From the NCBI GenBank assembly GCA_007258455.2, contig VDFB02193867.1, positions 527,240,751 to 527,304,750 of the forward strand: a stretch of 64,000 bases of DNA. The letters are read 5' to 3'. Made by a program: the position numbers and the translations under genes. Under the pieces are notes generated by a model. That model ran no database searches. It was not told where the DNA came from and was given only the letters and a program-made list of their open reading frames with translations. Below, one piece after another: positions 1-11,297 of the stretch. Each line of letters begins with the position of its first letter. Positions within the stretch are counted from its first letter, which is position 1. Origin of the DNA: Sequoia sempervirens (taxonomy: Eukaryota; Streptophyta; Pinopsida; Cupressales; Cupressaceae).

Positions 1-823
1 AAATGACATTTTTTTGTTTCAAGTTGACATCAAATCTTCATTTTCAGAATTTTGCATCTTCAAATTAGATAGGTATTGCATATTAGATCTGAAAACTCCA
101 TTCAAAAGTGTCCCTTGTTACATATTTGTATTTAGATCACATTGTCTTAAATTGAAAAACATTGCATTGTTTAATTTCAAGTTGCATCAAATCATCACTT
201 TTAGGTTGTGGCATCTTAGAATCAATCAAATATTGCATTTTATATTCAAACTTGTAAAAATATTTTCAACTTTGTTTCATAATGGCATATTGCATTACAT
301 TGTCTTAAATTGAGCAAAAATTGGAAGATAGTCACTGGTTAACTTGTTTGCAATTGGAGAAAGAAACATCAAACAACATAAAACTTCAATTTTGTCCATT
401 TTTGAACCTTGTACAAAGACCCATTCACCCTTGGTCGAACTTTCCCTTGTGCAAGTGTCTCAGATAGTTGAACAGTATAGCCTTTTATCTCTGTATTATT
501 AGTCCATTTCTACCTACAATTGTTTGATTTGAAATTATGGAAAATTATTATTGTATGTGCAAGAAAAGTGTTATTTTGTTTAATTTATTGTAAATTTGAA
601 AAAAAAAGATGCATTTCAAATTTGTAGGACAATTGTTTACATCATGTTCTCATTGCAAAAATCTCTAGTTATCATAACACATGTTCTATTTTCAAATCTT
701 GTTGAGAACTTTAAGAATTTTTTGTTACAAGTATACGAATATGAAGTTATTTCAAGTTATTTCCCCTCTTTTCTTGTTTTTCATTAATCTCTCTCCCACT
801 ATCTCTCCTATGTGTGAGGTTAG
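1..823. other. AT-rich stretch without a recognisable gene
   Basis: I see no protein with a recognisable motif in this stretch. It is AT-rich and holds short dispersed direct repeats; for example ACATTGTCTTAAATTGA occurs near 139 and again near 297. It lies directly upstream of the remains of a Ty3/gypsy element and could be its decayed gag or leader, but nothing shows that directly. Confidence 0.5.
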
Positions 824-1246
824 TTGGTGAAAGAGAGTACAATCCTTGATAATCACGACAATCATAGTTGTTTTTCTCCCAATACCTCTCTTACTTGTAA
901 CAAAGGTATCTTGGTGTTGGAAAATCTAATCATTGAGCATCATGAGAATATTGTTTATTTCTCTCTCGTTACCTCTCCTACTTGGGAGGATATTGTTGGA
1001 CAAGAGGATGCAATCATTGATAAACAAGAAAATCATAGTTCTTCTCTCGATACCTCCCCTACTTATGATGAAGTTATCTTAGAAGAACCAATCATTAAGC
1101 GCCATGAGAACCTTGCTTTGGAAGATATTATGTTACAAGAGGATGATATCATTGATACATATATTTCAAATGATAGTAATGTGGCTTGCTTGGACGAAGA
1201 TGATAAGGTGACATTAGATCCCCTCTCAATAGAAGATCATCAATGA
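824..1246 (+). pseudogene. Acidic repeat protein segment of an old Ty3/gypsy element
   Basis: An open frame of about 140 codons begins at a non-ATG codon, so the true start is unknown. The protein is strongly acidic and built of four to five imperfect repeats of roughly 28 residues with the pattern IIxxHENxSxSLxTSPT followed by an acidic stretch. No catalytic motif is visible. Its position about 250 bp upstream of a retropepsin-like frame suggests it is the variable part between gag and protease of the same decayed element. It could also be a fragment of a larger gag. The function is unknown. Confidence 0.5.
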
Positions 1247-1491
1247 GAAGTCAGATCCTTTGAGGTTATGAATGTACAATTGACCATTAGATCTTTGTTG
1301 ATTATTAGACCTCCAAACACTCCTTTTGGACCTTCTAAGAGTCCTTTAATCATTGGACCTCCAAAGATTCCTTTTGAACCCCTAAGAGTCCTTTAGTTAT
1401 TGGACCACCTAAATCGATCCTCACTATAGAACCTCCTAAACCTTGATGACATATCTTAAATTTTGTAAGGAAAATCACTAGTAACAATGTT

Positions 1492-2130
1492 TTGCAGCAA
1501 CCAAGTTACCACACCGTCGCTCATACATATAACACAAGGAATAATAGGCAACCAAAAACCATTCCTACATCATTACCTCTTCCTCAACCCGTTTTGCCTA
1601 GTGCTCCTCGTTTACCTTCACATAGTGGAAAGGAGTATGATCTTATGGAACAACTTCAAATCACTCCTGCTAAGATCTCCCTTTGGGATTTAATTCAAGC
1701 ATCACATGTTTACCATAGCATGCTTCAAAATTATTTACAACTTGTTATCCCTCCTAATGCACAACCAAATGATGTGGCAGCTTTGGTTGAGAATACGAAT
1801 TCACCTAATTTGGACATTATATTTCATCAAAATGAACTACCTCCATTGGAAATACAAAAACAAAATGAGGCTTTGATGATAGTGGCTAGATTTAACAAGT
1901 TTGACATTAAGCGTATTCTCATTGATAATAGTTCGACACTTAATGTTTGTAGTGTAAATCTTTGGATAAAATGTGAGTGGATAGACTAAAATTCAACTAG
2001 ATAACTTGTCCATCTGTGGTATTGACAATGTGGGAAAACAACCACTTGGTGTGATAACATTGCCTATTAAAGTTGATAGGGTTACTTTAAAAGCTCCTAT
2101 TTATGTCATGCCTAATGATCTTTCATAGAA
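1492..2130 (+). pseudogene. Degenerate Ty3/gypsy aspartic protease with pre-protease segment
   Basis: The open frame at 1492-1989 reads first a TRNNRQPK-type basic linker. A block EYDLMEQLQITPAKISLWDL follows, of the kind found before the protease in Tat-like and related plant gypsy polyproteins. A retropepsin-like active site then reads ILIDNSSTLNVCSVN, where the family usually has a VDNGSALNVC or VDGGSS type motif, so the DxG triad is altered to DNS. Near 1990 the frame shifts; the continuation in another frame (SICGIDNVGKQPLGVITLP, near 2010-2070) matches the flap and body of the protease. The element's RT and integrase are not found downstream. This is a dead copy. Confidence 0.75.
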
Positions 2131-2404
2131 TACACTTACAAGAACAAGGTTTACACGGTAAAAGTTCATCTTGACCCTGAGAGTTGTTTATAAATTGAAA
2201 TAGGAATGACATCCTCTTAGAACATTGACACCAACTACAAAAGTGGAACTGGTGCAGAAGAAGAGAAAGAGAGGTGTTTTTCATCAATCACAACACTATT
2301 GGACGATGATTGGGGTTCATTAGATTCCACACCTACATTCATGGGAGAATACTATAAAAGAATCAGAAAAGGAAAAAGAAATAGTAGTATTAACACAACA
2401 TGAA

Positions 2405-2881
2405 GTGGAATCATCACAAGCATTTGATTCCATAATTCCTAGTAAAGAAGAAGACACAACTCACACAACCAATTATGATAAAAGTGATCATGAAAAACCT
2501 CCTTCCTCAAAAGAAATGAAAGCACATTATGGAAGGGGTTATGAACTTTTGAAACAACTTGGCTATAATGGAAACATATATGGAATTAAAGGACAAGATA
2601 TTTGTGTCCCTATTGAACCTAGCATGCAAGAAAAAACAAGAGATCTTGGTTATTGTCCTTTGAAAGAAACAAAAGTATCAAAGAGACCTTCGCTTAACAT
2701 CAATGTCATCACACAAAACAATCCTAGGACAACTATACATAATGGTCATAATATTGCTTCATCTTCAAACACATGTTTTAGTGATGATTGGGGTTCTTGG
2801 GATTTTACACCCTCCTTTAGGGGAGAGTACAAAACCTCACAATCTAAACCTAAAGTCTTGTGTATGTATGAAACCTTGTAG
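2405..2881 (+). pseudogene. G-patch-containing segment of the old gypsy element
   Basis: This 158-codon open frame contains GRGYELLKQLGYNGNIYGIK at about residues 44-63. The glycine spacing is that of a G-patch, an RNA or nucleic-acid binding module found downstream of the protease in some plant gypsy elements. The flanks are hydrophilic and low in complexity. An acidic SDDWGSWDFTPSFRGEY motif near the C-terminus is echoed upstream near 2300-2345 (DDDWGSLDSTPTFMGEY in another frame), suggesting an internal duplication. The frame belongs with the protease relic at 1492-2130. No RT follows, so the rest of pol is lost. Confidence 0.6.
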
Positions 2882-3609
2882 TAAGCAAGAAATATCTCTT
2901 CAAAAAAACAAGGAATATCTTCTACTATTGATCAAAAGAATACCTTGTTGAGGGTTCTCTAAGCCCACTTGATATCTCTCCCTCCAAAAACATGATATAA
3001 ATTCTACAACAAAAGCTCATTTTGTGTATATCATTGAGTGCATGGTCATTCAAACAATGAATGTTAGGCCTTGAGTAAAAAAATTCAACATCTTAAGGAT
3101 TGTGGTGCTCTTCCTTGTGTTGATGGACCTAATTCCTCTTGTCAATAATGATTTTCATCCTATCATGTTGCTCATCACTATGTGGCATTGGTAGCTTTAT
3201 GTGTTATGCTCATTGTCATTCATTGTGGTACAATCTTAAGTGCAACCATATTTTTTATGGCAGCAATATGATAGCCCTTGGTGTGTTTTCCCTTGTCTCT
3301 ATGCTTGGGGGGAAAGGATAAATAGTTTTGGGAGGAACATGCATTATTTTCAAGGATCCCTTCTTCCCCTTTTTTCTCGTTAAAATACCAACATAACAAG
3401 TATTTTGACATTTTAAGGGGGCGCATATAGTTCCCCACTCATTGTTTGCATGTTCCCTTCTTAGTGATGATATCATACATCTCCTAGGAAGTGACCTTTT
3501 TATTCAAAGTGTGGCTTTCTTGATCTATGCAACATGTCTTCTTTGTGGTGATATTATGCTTGATGTTCTACAAGAGTGTGATCTTTCTTGGCATATGACA
3601 TTCCTCTTA
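2882..3609 (+). other. Probable 3' part of the old gypsy element, no gene
   Basis: No coding motif is seen. A purine run TTGGGGGGAAAGGA at 3305-3318 has the look of a polypurine tract, so an LTR of the old element may begin shortly after it. I could not find a matching second copy in the window to prove this. The stretch ends exactly at the target-site duplication of the gag-only element that begins at 3615. Confidence 0.35.
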
Positions 3610-3614
3610 GTGGT
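3610..3614. repeat. Left target-site duplication GTGGT
   Basis: The five bases GTGGT immediately precede the TGTTAG start of the left LTR and recur immediately after the right LTR at 11293-11297. A perfect 5-bp duplication is the expected footprint of integrase-mediated insertion. Confidence 0.85.
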
Positions 3615-5727
3615 TGTTAGCTCTCAAAAATGCAGGCAAAAAACCTCAAGAGGCTGCCAATCTCTTGGTACGTTTTAGGGTAACAGACAAGGTCAAATGA
3701 ATTGAACCTTCTACTCTTCAGGTGCTGCTAAACCTAGGTAGGTATACCTATACGAATGAAGCAGACTTAATGTGCTTATTTCTCCTGAAATGTTTTGTCC
3801 ACAATGGAAAATGGGAGTGACAAATGAAATTAAGTTTGGTATAAATTATATAGCAATATTCAAAACTAAATCCTAATATGTTCAGTTAACAGATGTAAAG
3901 AAAATGAATGAATCTAAATGGTGAAATTGCAGAGACTAGTGCCTTATTGGGTGTGCAAAGTCAAATGAAATAGAAATGGGCAACTTATTTATGGAGAAAA
4001 CTCAAATTGTTTGGCATATGTTTTGTTTATAACTTGTATAAACATGCAAGACTGTGACTACTAAGCTCTTCTTAATGACCCAGATGAATTTCCATGATTA
4101 CTGTGATCAACCCAAAGGATTTAATCTTTTCTTGAAAGAACCAATCAATTAACCACACAGATACATCAAATGTGCACTGATAAATTGAATATAAACTTGT
4201 TATATCAATTTAAACAACCAGAGAGCATTAATCTTGGAGACAACGTAGTAATAATTTTAATAAGCACAACAGACAATTGACACTAGAAATGAACTGCCAC
4301 ATCAACTAATTTTCATTGAAATCTCCATTTTGAAATCATACATCATAGTCCCTGATCTAAAAATTTTATTCTACTGTATCCATTTCTAATCTATCTACTG
4401 TATATCTAATATCTAAAATATGATAATGTCATTTACAATCGAAAATGGATATTTATACATCTTCATTTGAAAAGACACATCGCTTTGTAATCCCATGTCG
4501 GCGAGCAACAATATTCAGGCTTTTGTTAACATTCACTAAGCACTCGCCGAGACATTTTGTAGTCATACTGATCCTCAACGTTAAACCAATAGTCATCCTT
4601 CTGTTCATCGCAATGAAGTCATGTCATGCTGTCAACACTTTGAGTCTCATCGACAAATATCCATTCATCCCATGTGCTTTGTTGTGACATTCTGATGTCG
4701 GGGAGATGTTTCATAGATCATATTATGTCCTACCGAAAGTTGTCCTTCCATCTTATGTGTCGTTGAGACAATTCATAGTTGGGGGGAGGTCCCATAGACA
4801 AATATTTGTCTTACCGAAATGTGTTCCTTAATGTATTTTCCAGTCGCTAAGACACAAGAACTCTCTTACCGATGCAACAATACTTCAGCGTGACATTTTT
4901 AGATCAAAAAGACTGCAAGACCTTACTCCGAAAGGCATTCGATAGAATCCCCTTTGTGTTTTGTCGGCAAGATTGGAGCCACTCGCCAAGACTTTACTCC
5001 GATGCACTTTAGTCTTACTGAGATGTATATCTTTATTATCGGTTAACAAGACACTACAGACTCGCTAAGACCTCATCTCGAATACCTTTTGTTTGGCCGA
5101 AGTGTTTGCTCGTTCCGCGCTAGTTGGTGAGACATAAAGAATTCACTATGACTTACTCTGATGAAAAGTTTCTCACTGATAAGCTCCTTCTATCGCCGGT
5201 CAGTAAGACATGAATCGTTTGGCAAGACCACATACCAAAGATATATGGTTTGGCCGAAATGTGTCATCGAGCTCCGGTCAGTAAGACATGATGAGTTTGC
5301 CATGACATTACATCGATGCCGCATAGCTTGGCCGATAAGCCTCTCTGTGCACGAGTCGGTGAGACACGACCCATTCGGGGAGACCTCACCTCGGTGATAT
5401 CACTCTCGCCGATATGAATTTTCCTCTATCGCTAAAACAATGTGTATGTCCTGCCGAAAGGTGCATGCATATGATTTCTGATCGCTATGACACCAAAGAA
5501 GTCTTGCCGATAGGCAACAACAGAAGTATATTAACAAAAATACACAATGGGTCAGGGAGACCTTGATAATCTCATTACGATATGGACTATTATGTGAATT
5601 ATTCAGGACTTGATGGATTTTATGGGACTACATGGCCAAATATGGGGAAAATATGCTCATGGTAGGACCTATTTGGAAATTTATGAGTATGAACATGTAA
5701 AAACATCAAAATTTTATAGTTCTAACA
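3615..5727 (-). repeat. 3' LTR of the gag-only element
   Basis: This 2113-bp direct repeat starts TGTTAG and ends CTAACA, a 6-bp inverted terminal match. It pairs with 9322-11292 over its whole length; the opening about 90 bases agree at roughly four in five positions by eye. From about 4480 to 5560 the LTR changes character: it is richer in CpG and carries many copies of short motifs of the type CTCACCGA, TTACCGA and TNAGAC in both orientations. The candidate polypurine tract beside it (complement of 5728-5744) is poor. Confidence 0.85.
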
Positions 5728-6336
5728 GTGGCTCCATTTGGGGATGAGTGATTGTGAGATCAATGCAAGGATCTAGATCTTTGGGTGAGCAGACTAGACA
5801 CAAAATGATGAATCAGTGAGAAAAATGGAAATGGAGATGAACAAAACCCTAAAATACTGTGCATGGAAAAGAATTTTAAGAGGATTTTTAAGGATTGTCC
5901 ATGCACTGGCAACCCCTAATCCTCTGTATTGTTTCAACTTCATCAGTTTTGAATTGAAATAGTCTGAAATTCAACCCATAAACGATGGCTCAAGGCCATC
6001 CAAAAGAAAGACACATACTTTCCTCTGTCAAACACTTGGTTTTTCCTTGAGTTCATCAGATTCTTCTTGAAGATATTCATGCAATCTTCCCTGTCACTGT
6101 TATTGAAAGTTTTTTAGAGAATCATCATGCTCAGCTTGGCCCAAATCCCCTTCCCCATTCTATAATTCAAATTCTCCATCATCATGGGACAAATCTCTAT
6201 TATCTTCAACATACAAAGTACAGGCATATTCAATTCAAAATTCTTCATTATCTTTCTCACTGTTATGTATTATGAAACACTCTTCTAGCTGTACTAAAAA
6301 TTCACCATCAAAATGCTTCTCTTGTGAATCAAAAAA

Positions 6337-7613
6337 TTATGTCATATCAACACTGTTTGAGACAAACAAGTCTGAAACCTTTTGCACCTCCTCCAAATTG
6401 TCATTTGGAGACAACACTTGATTATGACTCATATATTCAATATCATGCATACACGAACCAATCAATGTTGGACTTCTATCATCCTTGGCATGCAAATAAA
6501 TGTCTTCTCCACATGAGTTAGAAATTTCAAAATCACATACCTCTTCTTGAATGGGCATAGATTTTTGATCGATTTCAAAGGTTTCTCCATCATTTCGAGA
6601 AATGCACTGGGAGTCACATGAATTATTACACAAAGTACTCTCACTATTAGAACAAATGTAAGCTGGACACAAAACTTCAGAATCACTTTCATGTGCACAT
6701 CCCTGGTATTTAGGAGTTAGCAAATCTAAAATTTGTTCACTGCTGAGTGAACAAGTCTCTACATTTTCATCACTATAGTTGTATTCTTCACTTTTGTCAT
6801 CATCAGAAAGAGGTCCAAGATCATCAAAAAATGAAAAAGCAGAAACACTACCAACACAGTCATTTATTCTGAAAATATCTCCTCTTTACCATAAAGTGGA
6901 TTTGAAAATACTTGAAATTCATTCATGGGCACACCTTTGCAAAATATCATCTGATCTTCTTTTAGTTCTTCATCATACAATGGGTTTGAAAAAGTTTGGA
7001 AACCATTTTCAGATGTACAAACCTCTTCCTCATAAAATGTGTCTTCATGGCTTTCAACTGTAGTTGGAGGTATTATATACTCACTATCAAATGAATCAAC
7101 ATTTCCCATTGCTTCTTCATCCTGATCTCCAAAAGGGCTGCTAGAATCCCTTGATTGCAGATCAAAATCCATAGGTGCATCTTCACAATCTGAACACTCA
7201 TTGGATCCCTTATAACATACACTACTTCCCCTGTCACAATCTATTATGGAAGAAAAATCTCTTGTATCTTCATCTTCCTCATGTAGGCTATCATATTGAC
7301 TTGCACATGTCTCATCTTCTATTGTCTGCATAATTTGATAAATGTTCTGATGCTCATCCGTGATATCACCATCGTCTTCATACCTTTTCCCCTGGGATAA
7401 TGCTTGAGTGAAGTCAAAAGAGGAGCCTTCTACCTTAATCATTTTCTTCTGCTCCAATGTTTCTCCATTGTTTTCTTCCTTTTGATTAGTCTTTTGCATT
7501 CCTTTGCGTAGCTCTTCAACTTCCTCCTTTTGGACAAGCTTCTGTTCATTTTTATCATATTGTTTGCTTTCTTCTTTCTTCACAATTCCTTGTGCTGCCT
7601 TTTGATCCTTCAT
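6337..7613 (-). pseudogene. Acidic second frame of the gag-only element
   Basis: A 249-codon frame (7613-6864) starts with ATG that overlaps the stop of the upstream gag frame as ATGA. After a stop and frameshift it continues as a 128-codon frame (6723-6337). The N-terminus is Lys/Glu/Gln-rich and probably helical; the rest is strongly acidic with many Ser, Cys, Asp and Glu residues. A short motif FQ(T/V)FSNPLY followed by acidic residues occurs twice near 7000-6870. I recognise no enzyme. It fills the place where pol would lie in an autonomous element. It may be an extended gag C-terminus joined by a lost frame, or a separate protein. Confidence 0.5.
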
Positions 7614-9119
7614 GAAGATTCCCCTGGGGACACCTTCTCATTCACTGTCTTATTTCTCAACCAATACTTAATCTTTGCTTCTTCAACTGTAGCAATGGTT
7701 AATCTCTCTATCTCCTCTTTGGCGAGTTTCCTCATATTGCATTGAGTAGGCATCTCAACAGAATGCGGTTCTGCATAATCTTCTTCAGAGTTAGAAAGAA
7801 CCTGTTGTTCAGCCATATGGACATTGTATCTTTGATTTGAAACATCATACTCATAACCTTCATCCTCTGAAGATGAGTACCTCTCCTCAACATGGTGAAA
7901 AGTATTTGAAGTCAAATACACTGTGTGATCTTCTCCATTGTTTCCCATCAACATTCCCTCTTCTTGCATTCTTTGGGCTACAACACAATAATTTGGGGAA
8001 TGTGGCTTATCACAAACTTCACAGAAATAATTGTTATTTACCATATAGGTTCCCTTCTTCCTCAATGAATCAGGAGTTTCCTTGTTTCTAGGCCTATATG
8101 TTATAGGTTTTCCTTCCTTCTAGTTTGTATTATAGGGCATGTCATGCAGCCTAGGCCTCTCATTTTTGTATGTGTTCTCCTATCTGTACTGATAATTATT
8201 ACTTTGTTGAGGAACCCTAAGATTGTCTCTCTTATTGATTATCCTAGCAACCCTCCTATTGTTTTCAATTGGTAATGCTATCTTCTGTGCTTTGGCCAAA
8301 TCGCTTGGGAATCTATTTCTCAATTCATACCCTTTTTTTGGATCAAACGCATTCAAGTAAACACTCAATGATACAGAATCCGACAACTTTGATCCAGGAG
8401 GTATTTTAGTTTGCAATTTGTTGAATCTCTGATTAAAATCATAAATTGTGTCATTTTGATCTTTTTGAATTAGTATTAATTCACGAAGAGAAACATCTGG
8501 TGCACTTAGATTCCCATATTGCTCGAGGAATCGATCCTAAAATCCTTGGAGAGAATTAATAAAGACTGTTGGTAGGCTGTTGAACCAATCCCTAGCATCT
8601 TCAATAAGCGACATAATGAATAGCCTCGTGTAAATCTTCATATGGCACATCCAAATCTTGGATGAAAGCATTGAAACTCCTTAAATGCTCTTCAACAGTA
8701 ATTGAATTACTCCCTGTAAACTTTGGAACAAGACTTCTCCAACTACCATCCATTGGATAAGGGGATAATTGAAACCCTTCCAGGTCGAATTGTCTAATCA
8801 TGGTTATGTATTGATGAGGGGGAGCATTAGGTGGGTACTGATACTGGTATGGTGGACTATTGTATTGTGCATGATGGTGTGGCATGTAATGCTGACCATG
8901 CGATAGTTGTGGTGAATAAATGTTCTGTTGTGTATGATATGCATTACCTGTATTGTGAAAATTCCCAATTGTATTATTAGGCGTTTGAGGGGTCCAATGC
9001 CTACCTACATTTGTGTATTCATTCTTATCCAATTGTAGCTTTTTATTTTTCAATTCTTCAATTCCTCTTATCAATTGCTGCTTTTCAAAATATTTTTTTG
9101 TTCCATACACAAATTCCAT
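7610..9119 (-). pseudogene. Gag of the gag-only element, frameshifted
   Basis: Transcribed leftwards, the frame begins at 9119 (MEFVYGTKKYF) about 180 bp after the primer binding site. The N-terminus has a lysine-rich helix and then a Pro/Tyr/His/Gln-rich linker. The capsid-type domain opens with LVPKFTGSNSITVEEHLRSF. Near 8601 the frame shifts and continues as ARDWFNSLPTVFINSLQGF, the tryptophan-containing core of the Retrotrans_gag family, then runs to about 8180. After further stops, the frame at 8065-7610 carries the knuckle CEVCDKPHSPNYC (CX2CX3HX4C). Gag would form the particle and bind element RNA. This copy is inactive because of the frameshift and stops. Confidence 0.75.
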
Positions 9120-9300
9120 CCTTCATCAAGTTTTTTCCAGAGTCGCCACCTACTTTTCCAAAAGTAGGAAAATGTTTCTTTTAAAATAACTATTTTTGAT
9201 CTTCTCCCCAACGGAATCACTTTTTCTGAAACTTCTCAAATTACAAATTTTTCTTCAATGACTCTATATGATGGTCTTCAACCGAATTCTTTGATGTTTG

Positions 9301-9318
9301 TCCCCAGCAGAGTCACCA
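9301..9318 (-). promoter_or_regulatory. Primer binding site of the gag-only element
   Basis: Read on the - strand, three bases after the LTR end CTAACA, the sequence is TGGTGACTCTGCTGGGGA. It begins with TGG, as a site pairing with a tRNA 3' CCA does, and has the look of the TGGCGACTC-type sites of plant gypsy elements. I cannot name the tRNA with certainty. Its position settles the element's orientation. Confidence 0.75.
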
Positions 9319-9321
9319 ATT

Positions 9322-11292
9322 TGTTAGCTCTCAAAAATGCAGGCGGAATGCCTCAAGAGGCTATCAATCTCTTGGTACACTTTAAGGTAACAAATAAAGC
9401 CAAATGACTTAGGTTTTCTACTCTTTAGGTGCTGCTAGACCTAGGCGGGTGTACCTATATGAATGAAGCAGACTTTAATGTGCTTATCTTTCTTGAAATG
9501 TTTTGTCCACAATGGTAGGTGGGAGTGGACAAATGAAATCAAGTTTGGTATAAATCGTATAGCAATATTTAAAGATAAATCCTAATATGCTCAGTTAACA
9601 GATGTAAAGAAAATGAATGAATTTAAATGGTGAAAAATGCAGAGACTAGTGCCTTATTGGGTATGCAGAGTCAAATGAAATAGAAATGGGAAACTTATTT
9701 CTGGAAAACACTCAAATTGTTTGGCATATGTTTTGTTTATAACTTGTATAAACACGCAAGACTGTGATTACTAAGTTCTTAATGATCTAGATGAATTTCC
9801 TTGATTACTATGATTAGTTGAAAGGATTTAATCTCTCCTTGAGAGAACTAGTTAATTAACCACACAAATACATCAAATGTGCACTGATAAACTGAATATA
9901 AACTTGTTATACCAATTTAAATAACCAGAAAATGCCAACCCTGGAGACAACTTTTGTAATACTTTCAATAAGCACAACAGACAATTGACACCAGAAATGA
10001 ACCGCCACATCAACTGATTTTCATTGAAATCTCCATTTTGAAATCATACATCATAGTCTCTGTTTTGTGGAAATTCTATTCCTATCCTACTTACTAATCT
10101 ATCTCTAATCTAATTTGATGTCTTGTTTCCATCTCGGAAATGAATATTTATACACCAACATCATGGAAGGACACATCGCTTCACATTCCAATGTCAGCAA
10201 GCAACTGTATTTGGGCCTTTTGTTAACATTCGCTAAGCACTCGCCGAGACATTTTGTAGTCATACCGAAGTCCAATGTATCGCCGATAGTCATCCCTTCA
10301 TCTCATGTGTGTCGCTGTAACATTTAGTTGTCAGGGAGACGTCCCATAGACTATACTTTGCCATACTGAAATGTGTTCCTTAATGCATTTTCCAATCATT
10401 GAGATGCAAGCATTTTCTCACCGAGATATGTCCTTTTGTCTCATGTGGGTCGCTATAACATTCTATTGTCAAGGAGAAATCCCATAGATACCTTATGTCT
10501 CACCGAGAAATCTCCTTAAGTTCACCTTTTGTCGTCATGATAAAATCATTCTCTCACCGATGAAGCAATATGTTGGTGTGACAAAACGGGTTGGCAAGAT
10601 TGCAAGACCTAATGTCGATAACCCTTGGTAGAATCCCATTGTGCATTGTCGGCAAGACTGGAGCCATTTGCCAAGACTTTACTTCAATGCATATTAGTCT
10701 TACTGATATGCATATCTTTATCGCCAGTCGACAAGACACCACGAATTCGCTGAGACCTTATATCGAATACCTTTAGTCTGGCCGAAATATGTCCACGTGC
10801 GTGCATGTTCTGTGCTAGTTGGTGAGACAAAGGGTTCACCGAGACTTCACCCTAAAGAAAAATATCTCACCGACATGCTCCTTCTGTCGCTGGTTAGTGA
10901 GACAATAAGATCTCACCAAGACCTCATCCCGAATACCATTTGTTTGGATGAAGTAATCCTTTTGAGTCGTCGAGACAATGAAAATGTCCTGCTAATAGGC
11001 ACCTGCGTATGAATTTCAATCGCTGTGACATCCCTAAGGTCTTGCCGATAGGAAACAATAGATGTATATAAACAAAAATGCACTATAGGTCAGGGAGACC
11101 TTGATAATTTCATGTCGATATGGACAATAATGTGAAATACTTCAGACCTAGATAGATTTCTATGGGACCACACGACAAAAAATGGGAAAAATGCTATGAA
11201 GAAAGGGATTTTGTGCACATGGCGAAGACTTGTTTGGAAACTCAGGGGTATGAAAAAATATGTAAAATTATCAAAATTTTACAGTTCCAATA
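9322..11292 (-). repeat. 5' LTR of the gag-only element
   Basis: This 1971-bp copy is about 140 bp shorter than its partner because of internal deletions. It begins TGTTAGCTC on the + strand. Its other end reads CCAATA where the partner has CTAACA, so the terminal CA has mutated to TA. The GTGGT duplication follows at 11293. The motif-rich, CpG-containing block is present here at about 10170-11110. Any promoter would drive leftward transcription into gag, but I could not fix a TATA box. Confidence 0.85.
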
Positions 11293-11297
11293 GTGGT
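11293..11297. repeat. Right target-site duplication GTGGT
   Basis: This is the second copy of the GTGGT duplication and directly follows the right LTR end at 11292. Confidence 0.85.

Larger units (their letters stand above)
3615..11292 (-). mobile_element. Gag-only non-autonomous LTR retrotransposon (TR-GAG-like)
   Basis: The element is 7.7 kb and bounded by two long direct repeats (3615-5727 and 9322-11292) and a perfect GTGGT duplication. Its coding frames lie on the - strand, and a primer binding site lies next to the right-hand LTR, so transcription would run from right to left. The interior of about 3.6 kb encodes a Ty3/gypsy-type gag with a CX2CX3HX4C knuckle and then a long acidic protein. 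I see no protease, RT, RNase H or integrase motif in any frame. Such gag-only elements need enzymes from another element. The LTR copies differ visibly and gag is frameshifted, so the copy is old. It is inserted into the 3' part of the older gypsy relic at 824-3609. Confidence 0.82.

Noticed and set aside
5728..5745. GTGGCTCCATTTGGGGA after the left LTR read as a + strand primer binding site
   Set aside because: It begins TGG, but all coding frames and the better PBS at 9301-9318 show that the element runs on the - strand; this end should hold the polypurine tract.
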